Of a DNA stretch of 64,000 nt, positions 57,980 through 64,000 are shown in pieces. A program made the position numbers and the translations under genes. The first letter of the stretch is position 1. Every line of letters starts with the position of its first letter. The notes under the pieces were generated by a model. That model was given only the letters and a program-made list of their open reading frames with translations, was not told the DNA's origin and did not search any database. This DNA comes from Ignavibacteria bacterium (GTDB taxonomy: Bacteria; Bacteroidota; Ignavibacteria; Tepidaquicellales; Tepidaquicellaceae): contig JADJMZ010000003.1 of assembly GCA_016709315.1 (NCBI GenBank), forward strand, positions 620,001-684,000, written 5' to 3'.

Positions 57980-58486
57980 ATGACATTCAATGATCATATA
58001 GAAACTCAGGAAGAAATTGAGTTACGGCATCAGGATACTTTATGCACAAATGAGTCAAAGCTTATTCATCCGTGGTGGTATAATCTTAAATATACTTTGG
58101 TAGGAATTATTTTCGGAATAGTGTTTGTAAAAGCGGAGATCATAAGCTGGTTCAGAATACAGGAGATGTTTCAGCTGACTTCATTCTTTATGTACGGAGT
58201 GATCGGAACTGCTGTCGTTGTTGGTGCGATATCAGTATTCATTGTGAAAAAACTCGGACTGAAAAGCATTTACGGAGAAACGATTACATTTGAAGACAAG
58301 GAATTCAACAAAGGACAGATCTACGGCGCGCTGATATTCGGCATGGGATGGGCGATTACCGGAGCATGTCCCGGACCGCTTTTTGCTCAGGCAGGCAGCG
58401 GATACAGTGTTGTCATAGTCACGATTCTTTCGGCAATAACCGGTACCTGGATCTATGGCAAGTTCAGAGATAAACTTCCGCACTGA
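57980..58486 (+). CDS. YeeE/YedE-family (DUF6691) transporter, second half
   Basis: Membrane protein of 168 residues with the signature FGMGWAITGACPGPLFAQ (about 113-130), the second Cys motif of split YeeE/YedE transporters. It has about four membrane segments after a hydrophilic N-terminus of 35 residues (MTFNDHIETQEEIELRHQDT). It is one base from the preceding half and almost certainly co-translated; together they should make one pore with the two Cys motifs facing each other. Last gene of the operon. A hairpin-rich MITE-like element follows and may end transcription. Confidence 0.88.
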   Translation: MTFNDHIETQEEIELRHQDTLCTNESKLIHPWWYNLKYTLVGIIFGIVFVKAEIISWFRIQEMFQLTSFFMYGVIGTAVVVGAISVFIVKKLGLKSIYGETITFEDKEFNKGQIYGALIFGMGWAITGACPGPLFAQAGSGYSVVIVTILSAITGTWIYGKFRDKLPH

Positions 58487-58501
58487 TAATAAATTAATAA
58501 T

Positions 58502-58671
58502 TGAAGTTACACAAATGTCAGTTTTCAAATAGAAGACCACCCCCAAACCCCCTCCTTGCCAAGGAGGGGGCAGGGGGAGGTCGATAAATAAGCATACTTT
58601 TAAAATATCTTATTACTTTTCTGATTTATAAAATTTAAAATCGGGAAAAAAATAGTTTTTGCGTAACTTCA
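58502..58671. mobile_element. MITE-like element, copy B, with long GC hairpin
   Basis: 170 bp with terminal inverted repeats TGAAGTTACACAAA and TTTTTGCGTAACTTCA (one mismatch). The centre holds a perfect 10-bp stem CCCCCTCCTT (58548-58557) and AAGGAGGGGG (58561-58570), extended by GACCACCCCC (58534-58543) against GGGGGAGGTC (58573-58582, one mismatch). It lies between convergent genes, as copy A does. Confidence 0.75.
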
Positions 58672-58700
58672 TTTAATAAAAAGGAATTAAGAATCAAATA

Positions 58701-60137
58701 TCAGATAAGCTCATCAATTTTTCTGATGATCCAGTCTTTATTATAAATCTTTATATCATTATTAATACTTAGCTTAAGTCTCTCAAGCTCGAATTTATTT
58801 TGTTTGCTTCTGTAAATGAAGAGCTTGTTGAAAAATTTATAAAAATTAGTGTATAACTCTTTCTTATTCTCGGGGAGAAGTTTATTATTGCTCAGAAAGT
58901 GTCTGTATGCTTCCAGTGAAGAGATCAAAGATTCTTCGGCTCCTGTTTCGTAATATATCATAAGCTGAAGAATTTTTGAATCATATTTCAGATATAATTC
59001 ATCATATTTTATTTTAGAAAGAAATTCAAGTGATTTCTCAAACTGCTTCATATCAAATTCATACAAAGCCATGCAGTACATGTAAATATTATTTTTAGAT
59101 TCATCCGGCAGATCATTTTTATATGTTACTATAAATTCTTTTACCCATTCGTATTCATCCAGACTCAAAGCCAGAATAACAAGATTTTTGTAATAGACTG
59201 GATGCATAAATCCGTTTACGACATAAAGCTTCAGTTCATTTTCCTCTTTATACAATTCAAATTTTTCATTCTTAAACATTGTGATACCGGAGGTAATCTT
59301 CCTGTTGCAGTAATTGGTCAGATTAATATAAATTTCGCAAAGATCATCAAAGTGTAATGAATCTTTCAGATGTTTTAGAATTTCTTTAATTCTGAAATAA
59401 TATTTTTCTTCTTCACCCTGATTAAACAGTTCAATGATACAATAATAAATCTCTGTCACAGGATTATCTTTAAATATATTTTTGTCTATTAATGAAACCA
59501 TTTTTATAAAATGGTCTGTATTAAATTTTTTATTGTAAATCAACTGCAGGTTCAGAACATTTATATAAAGTCTCATTGATTTCAAATAATAATAAGATGA
59601 AAGATAATAGAAGACTTTTTCGAAATCAGCTTTATCCAGGAAATTCTCGAACTGCCCAACATGTGATTCCGCAAGGAAAAAAATATTTTCATATTTAAGA
59701 CGGAATCTGTAAAAATTATATTCTTCTGCAATTATTTTAGCATTCTCAAGATCACCCGTAAGTTTATTTATCAATTTATCCAGATAACCGAATTGTTTTT
59801 TACTCATCAATCCCAGGAATTGTCTAAAATCAAATTCAATCCTGTTATTCCCAAAGTCATTGTATGTAATGAACTTTTTTGCCAGTTCATGAAGATTATG
59901 AATAAGAACTCTGAAATTACTGTCATTATAAACTTTTCCCGGAAATAAATTTTCATGCATATTCTTTTTTGACAAAGCATTATCCGTAAAATCCGGATAA
60001 TACTTCTTTATATATACAAAAAGATCAATTACAGATTTCTTTTTATTAAAATAAGGAGAATTTAGAAATTCTTTAAAGTCTGATATTTCTTTCGGAGAGA
60101 ATGAACGGAGAAGTTTTATCAGGGAATTGTTATGCAT
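58701..60137 (-). CDS. Uncharacterised Bacteroidota-type helical repeat protein, paralogue B
   Basis: Protein of 478 residues, clear paralogue of 36,240-37,721: LIKLLRSFSPKEISDFKEFL, then NSPYFNKKKSVIDLFVYIKK and YYPDF, and NLFPGKVYND near residue 65. The remainder is helix-rich with many Tyr, Phe and Lys and no signal peptide or membrane segment. Probably a TPR-like cytoplasmic scaffold; function unknown. It stands alone at the end of the sulfur operon on the opposite strand, and there is no sign that it is part of that pathway. Confidence 0.8.
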   Translation of the reverse strand: MHNNSLIKLLRSFSPKEISDFKEFLNSPYFNKKKSVIDLFVYIKKYYPDFTDNALSKKNMHENLFPGKVYNDSNFRVLIHNLHELAKKFITYNDFGNNRIEFDFRQFLGLMSKKQFGYLDKLINKLTGDLENAKIIAEEYNFYRFRLKYENIFFLAESHVGQFENFLDKADFEKVFYYLSSYYYLKSMRLYINVLNLQLIYNKKFNTDHFIKMVSLIDKNIFKDNPVTEIYYCIIELFNQGEEEKYYFRIKEILKHLKDSLHFDDLCEIYINLTNYCNRKITSGITMFKNEKFELYKEENELKLYVVNGFMHPVYYKNLVILALSLDEYEWVKEFIVTYKNDLPDESKNNIYMYCMALYEFDMKQFEKSLEFLSKIKYDELYLKYDSKILQLMIYYETGAEESLISSLEAYRHFLSNNKLLPENKKELYTNFYKFFNKLFIYRSKQNKFELERLKLSINNDIKIYNKDWIIRKIDELI

Positions 60138-60403
60138 TAAGCTTTCGGTTTTTTAATAATATAAAGTGAATGTGAAAATTTAACAATGATATTTAGTCTT
60201 ATGCAGAAACTCTAAAGCCGTGACCAAAATGTGAAATTATTAGAATAGTAAAAAAAAATTCCTGCCAGAATTAACAGATCTGCCCTGCAATTAAACAAAA
60301 AACTATAATTTCACAATAAATACGCAGTATATTATTGGATTTACCGTCAGTCGAAAATAACATTTAAGAAATCTTTTACTTGTCATACTGATATTGCAGT
60401 CCT

Positions 60404-60721
60404 ATTTTGAACCGGAAAAATAATTATTATCAATTATCAAATAAGTTGAACTCAAATATTCAAAAAGATTTTATTGTTTATGTACTTTCGAATAACAGAA
60501 AAAAAACAATTACAGGTATCATGGAGAATGTGCCGGAATACAACTTTGACAGGAAGATAAAGTACAAAGCTTTGGTATACTTCAGCAGGTATACTGACAG
60601 GAAGAAAGCTGTGAGAAAAATGAGCTCCATATTAAAAATGGATAATAAAGACAGGATCATATTTGTGAAAAAGAAAAATCCCGAGTGGCTTGATCTGATG
60701 CAAACTTTGAGCGAATACTGA
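60404..60721 (+). pseudogene. Degenerate GIY-YIG nuclease-like protein
   Basis: About 104 codons align along their whole length with small YhbQ-type GIY-YIG proteins: FIVYVLSNN (for YYVYILTN), ITGI (for LYIGVT), KYKALVYFSRYTDRKKAVRKM (shown in part here) for the KLVYFE..EEAIAREK region, and NPEWLDL at the end. The key residues are gone: the GIY Tyr, the catalytic Arg of the ERR motif and the Glu of the REK motif. There is no ATG in front of the domain; TTG at 60407 would be needed. It is either a non-catalytic relative or a decaying gene. The family assignment is by pattern recognition. Confidence 0.5.
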
Positions 60722-60761
60722 ATTTGAAATCAAATTAATTTTATAAACTTAAATTACCAAT

Positions 60762-62438
60762 ATGAAAAATTCAAAACCAGTTTTACTGCTCAGTGTGATA
60801 ATATTTTTTATTGAATGCAGTTCATTGTATTCACAGGTTTCGCAGCAATGGGCAACATCATTCAACGGTCCCAACAATGGATCTGACGAACCAGTAGCAA
60901 TGACTGTAGATACCTCCGGTAATATTTATGTGACAGGAGTAAGTCCGACAATAACAACAGGGAAAGATTATGTAACAATTAAATATAATCCGGCCGGTGT
61001 GCAGCAATGGGCAGCTAGATATAATAGCAGCGGACAGGATGACATTGTAAAGGGTCTGGCTATAGACGGATCGGGTAATGTGTTTGTTACCGGTTCTAAT
61101 TCTGCCGGATATCTGCAGACAGTTAAATATAACTCCTCAGGGATTGAGCAATGGGCGAAACGTTTAGGCGTTCCGACTGCCAGTCCGGCTGCACCGGGAA
61201 GCGGTAAAAGTCCGATTGTAATTGACGCTGCAGGAAATATATATGTCGGAGGCGCACGCACATTTGGCAGCGGACAGAATTCAAGTTACCTGCTCGTAAA
61301 ATACAATTTAAATGGTGATTCTGTCTGGACAAGAACATACAAAGGTTCTCATTTCTTAGCCGGTTTAGGAAGCGCCATCAGATGCATAAAAATTGACGGA
61401 AACTTTATTTATGTAACAGGAAAAAGTTTTGATCAGAATCCTGATTTGAGTTCATCTGCATTTGCAACAACTATAAAATATGATCTGTCGGGAAATCAAT
61501 TATGGTTAAGAAAGGATACTCTGATAAACGGAAGCGATGATGTAATCGGTATGGAGTCAGATCCGTCCGGAAACTTAATCGTTACCTGCAATTACGGATT
61601 TGATATTGTCACATATAAGTATAATTCTTCCGGAGTAAGACTCTGGAAAAAATTATATGCAGGAATAGGGGGAAATTATTATGACAATGTAACGGGAATA
61701 GCAGTTGATCCTTCCGGAAATATTTATCTGACAGGAAGCAGTGTAAGAACTACCGGAAGCGGAGGTGAAGATTTCCTTACTTTAAAATATGATCCATCAG
61801 GCAATCTGATGTGGGAAAGGTTTTATAACGGTACTTACGGAGACGGTGATTACTCAAAAGGAATTTCAGTGGACTCTGCAGGAAACGCTTATATCACCGG
61901 TACTGCTTATGATTTAAATTTTGATTTTAACTACATGACAATAAAGTACGACACTGATGGAGCTCAGAAGTGGAAAATAAGTTATGACGGCGGATTTACG
62001 CACCGAAGAGATGAACCGGTTGCCATTGCTCTTGATCTTTCCGGAAATGTTATAGTAACCGGAATATCCAGCAGGGGAGTGAGTACTGATGATTTTACAA
62101 CAGTTAAATATTCACAGACAACAGGAGTTAATCAGATCTCATCTCAAATTCCGAAAGGGTATTCATTATCACAAAATTATCCGAATCCGTTTAATCCGGT
62201 TACGAAGATCAATTACGAGTTACGAGTTACGAATTACGTTTCACTGAAAATTTATGATATCAAAGGTAAAGAAATTGAAACGTTTATTAATCGAAAACAG
62301 TCTGCAGGAAGTTATGAAATTATTTTTGATGCAGGTAATCTTCCAAGCGGAGTTTACTTCTATAAACTCGTGGTGAGCTCGTCGAACCAGACAGCCGGTG
62401 AATTTTCTGAGACGAAGAAAATGAGTTTGATAAAATAA
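60762..62438 (+). CDS. SBBP-repeat secreted protein with T9SS type A sorting domain
   Basis: Protein of 558 residues with signal peptide 1-25 (ends LYSQ). Residues about 28-455 hold about eight SBBP-like beta-propeller repeats (DxSGNIYVTGxS, TIKYNxxGxxxW). Residues 468-558 form the type IX secretion type A C-terminal domain: LSQNYPNPFNPVTKINYEL, LKIYDIKGKEI, LPSGVYFYKL and a Lys-rich end (TKKMSLIK). It should be exported by Sec, then across the outer membrane by T9SS, with the tail cleaved. Unlike the cluster upstream it lacks the dockerin-like module. Part of the sorting domain (NYELRVTNY) is encoded by an intergenic-type word repeat. Confidence 0.9.
   Translation: MKNSKPVLLLSVIIFFIECSSLYSQVSQQWATSFNGPNNGSDEPVAMTVDTSGNIYVTGVSPTITTGKDYVTIKYNPAGVQQWAARYNSSGQDDIVKGLAIDGSGNVFVTGSNSAGYLQTVKYNSSGIEQWAKRLGVPTASPAAPGSGKSPIVIDAAGNIYVGGARTFGSGQNSSYLLVKYNLNGDSVWTRTYKGSHFLAGLGSAIRCIKIDGNFIYVTGKSFDQNPDLSSSAFATTIKYDLSGNQLWLRKDTLINGSDDVIGMESDPSGNLIVTCNYGFDIVTYKYNSSGVRLWKKLYAGIGGNYYDNVTGIAVDPSGNIYLTGSSVRTTGSGGEDFLTLKYDPSGNLMWERFYNGTYGDGDYSKGISVDSAGNAYITGTAYDLNFDFNYMTIKYDTDGAQKWKISYDGGFTHRRDEPVAIALDLSGNVIVTGISSRGVSTDDFTTVKYSQTTGVNQISSQIPKGYSLSQNYPNPFNPVTKINYELRVTNYVSLKIYDIKGKEIETFINRKQSAGSYEIIFDAGNLPSGVYFYKLVVSSSNQTAGEFSETKKMSLIK
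62211..62238 (+). repeat. Intergenic-type word repeat inside the T9SS sorting domain
   Basis: AATTACGAGTTACGAGTTAC plus GAATTACG, the same words as in the spacers at 44,760, 47,510 and 52,065. It encodes the first beta-strand after the NPFNP motif. Confidence 0.75.
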
Positions 62439-62513
62439 GTTAATCAATTAGAAATTAACAATTAACAATTAGCAATTAAAAGAATTATTTAAAAATTATA
62501 ATACAAAATCAAA

Positions 62514-64000
62514 ATGAAAAATTTAAAACTAAGTATATTGATTCTCTTTTCATTAATATTTCTGAAAAATGAAGTGAGTTTTGCGCAGGCGACATTAGAA
62601 TGGGCGAAGAGTTATGGAAGCAATCAGCTCAATGCGCAGATTGCTTATGATGCGGTCACTGATACAAACGGAAACATATATGTTACGGGAAATACCGCAC
62701 GAGGCAGCGATGTAACAGACATGGTAACAATAAAATACAGCTCTGCAGGTAATTACCTTTGGGGAAAAATTTATGATTTTCCGGGTTATGATTACAGTTC
62801 TGAAACAGGCAGGTCAATTGCATTGTACAGAAACGGAGCTAAAACATTTATATACAGTGCGGGAATTATAACTTTCGGTACTTACAATAATATTCTTTTG
62901 ATAAAATATGATGAGACTGGAAATCAGAAATGGGTGAAAACATTTTCGTATGCTCCTTATGGATATCTCAATTCAGTTCCAAAAGTCATTAGTGATGCAT
63001 CAGGAAACTGTTATGTGTCGGGAGGAAGCGGAGAGAAACAATATGTCGTAAAGTATGATTCTGCCGGTACATTAATATTTGGCTCTTTAATCCCTTTAAC
63101 TTCCGGAATTACACGTGCAGCTTCTTATGATATGGCATTTGATTCTGCAGGTAATATTTATCTGACCGGGGATTGTGATTCAAGTTCTACAGTTCATTAC
63201 TTCACTTCTAATCTAAATTCATCCGGAGTTTTACAATGGTCAAAGATCTTCAGAGGTTTGGTAAATTATCAGAGCAGCGCTCGTAAAGTAGCAGTCGGAA
63301 GCAGCGGAAGCGTATATGTAACCGGAGAATATCAAAGCGCAACGATGGATTATCTGACAATTAAATACAATCCCGTTACAGGAGATACGATCTGGACAAA
63401 ACGTTTCAATGGCGCATCAGGAGTAACAGATTATGGAAGATTACTGGTTTTGGATGCAAGTGAAAATGTTTATGTAACAGGTGTTACGAATTATAACGGT
63501 AACGGGGATATGGCGACTGTTAAGTATAATTCTTCAGGGATTCAGCAATGGGTAAAAGTCTATTCCGGCTCCGGGGGATATTTAGATGATCCAAAGGATA
63601 TGCTGACTGATCTGAGCGGAAATATATACATAAGCTTTGCCTGTGATTATTCAAACTTCGGTAAATACGGAATTATAAAATATAACTCTAACGGAGATTC
63701 ACTCTGGTCGAGAAAATATGACTTTGTATCTCCTGATTTTGAAACTCCTTATGCAATTACAATGGATAACAGCGGAAATGTAATTTCAACAGGTTCAAGC
63801 GGATACGAAAACGACAGTGATTTCGGAACTATAAAATATAATTCATCCGGTGCATTGCAATGGGCAAGAAAATTTAACGGCTCGCAATTGGTAAATGACG
63901 CAGCAAACGGAATGGTTAAAGATAAGAAAGGAAATGTTTATACCGTCGGCACAACCAGAACAAATTTAGGTGACAATATAACTGTAGTAAAATATAATTC
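62514..64000 (+). CDS. SBBP-repeat secreted protein, 3' end beyond the window
   Basis: Open frame from ATG 62514 to the window end (495 codons seen, no stop). Signal peptide about 1-25 (ends VSFAQ). The rest is SBBP-like repeats of the same kind as the upstream gene: DTNGNIYVTGNT, TIKYSSAGNYLWGK, DASGNCYVSGGS, NSSGIQQWVKVY, KKGNVYTVGTT. About nine repeats are visible. By analogy with its neighbour it probably ends in a T9SS sorting domain, but this lies outside the window. It follows the paralogue after 75 bases of word repeat (AATTAACAATTAAC) on the same strand. Confidence 0.88.
   Translation, partial: MKNLKLSILILFSLIFLKNEVSFAQATLEWAKSYGSNQLNAQIAYDAVTDTNGNIYVTGNTARGSDVTDMVTIKYSSAGNYLWGKIYDFPGYDYSSETGRSIALYRNGAKTFIYSAGIITFGTYNNILLIKYDETGNQKWVKTFSYAPYGYLNSVPKVISDASGNCYVSGGSGEKQYVVKYDSAGTLIFGSLIPLTSGITRAASYDMAFDSAGNIYLTGDCDSSSTVHYFTSNLNSSGVLQWSKIFRGLVNYQSSARKVAVGSSGSVYVTGEYQSATMDYLTIKYNPVTGDTIWTKRFNGASGVTDYGRLLVLDASENVYVTGVTNYNGNGDMATVKYNSSGIQQWVKVYSGSGGYLDDPKDMLTDLSGNIYISFACDYSNFGKYGIIKYNSNGDSLWSRKYDFVSPDFETPYAITMDNSGNVISTGSSGYENDSDFGTIKYNSSGALQWARKFNGSQLVNDAANGMVKDKKGNVYTVGTTRTNLGDNITVVKYN

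Overview
The window is AT-rich bacterial DNA, most likely from the Ignavibacteria or a close relative in the Bacteroidota/Chlorobiota group. This is an inference from four things: a type IX secretion (T9SS) type A C-terminal domain with the SQNYPNPFNP motif, many giant FG-GAP and LamG surface proteins, three members of a helical-repeat family common in Bacteroidota, and a Bacteroidota-style -33/-7 promoter. I see no tRNA, rRNA, CRISPR array or intact transposase gene.

Region 1 (1-53,225) is a cluster of exported proteins. Twelve large genes and one 5'-truncated remnant end in the same roughly 175-residue module: a beta-rich segment with the motif KHRNSIETW, followed by two dockerin-like calcium loops and a C-terminus ending in Pro. 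The parts in front of the module differ: 14-blade FG-GAP arrays (seven genes, one with an in-frame TAG), a five-unit beta-solenoid, an Asp-box propeller, twin LamG plus P-domain proteins, and a choice-of-anchor-V-like domain. Three FG-GAP genes (11,880-23,910) are tandem duplicates with near-identical spacers and a gene-conversion tract. Interspersed are small genes of other kinds: two uncharacterised minus-strand genes (one with a 21-bp tandem repeat), a SnoaL-like protein, a small membrane protein and two helical-repeat proteins.

Region 2 (about 53,300-58,490) is a compact sulfur operon: an ArsR-family repressor with a clear operator lying over its own promoter, a TauE/SafE permease, a TPMT-like methyltransferase, a DUF6132-rhodanese fusion, a persulfide-dioxygenase-like MBL/double-rhodanese protein and two YeeE/YedE-type transporter halves. 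Together they look like a sensing, uptake or export, and detoxification unit for sulfide, persulfide or thiosulfate.

Region 3 (58,700-64,000) holds a third helical-repeat protein, a degenerate GIY-YIG protein, and two SBBP-like repeat proteins. The first of these ends in a T9SS type A sorting domain. The second runs off the window.

The spacers are unusual. They are built from short repeated words (ATTTTAGATTTATG, CAATAGGCAATAGTG, AATTACGAGTTACG, TTAATTGTTAATTG) and GC-rich palindromes of the CCCGCCTTGC...GAGGCGGG type, mostly right after stop codons. The same words have entered at least two coding regions. A roughly 134-170 bp element with terminal inverted repeats occurs in two convergent spacers.
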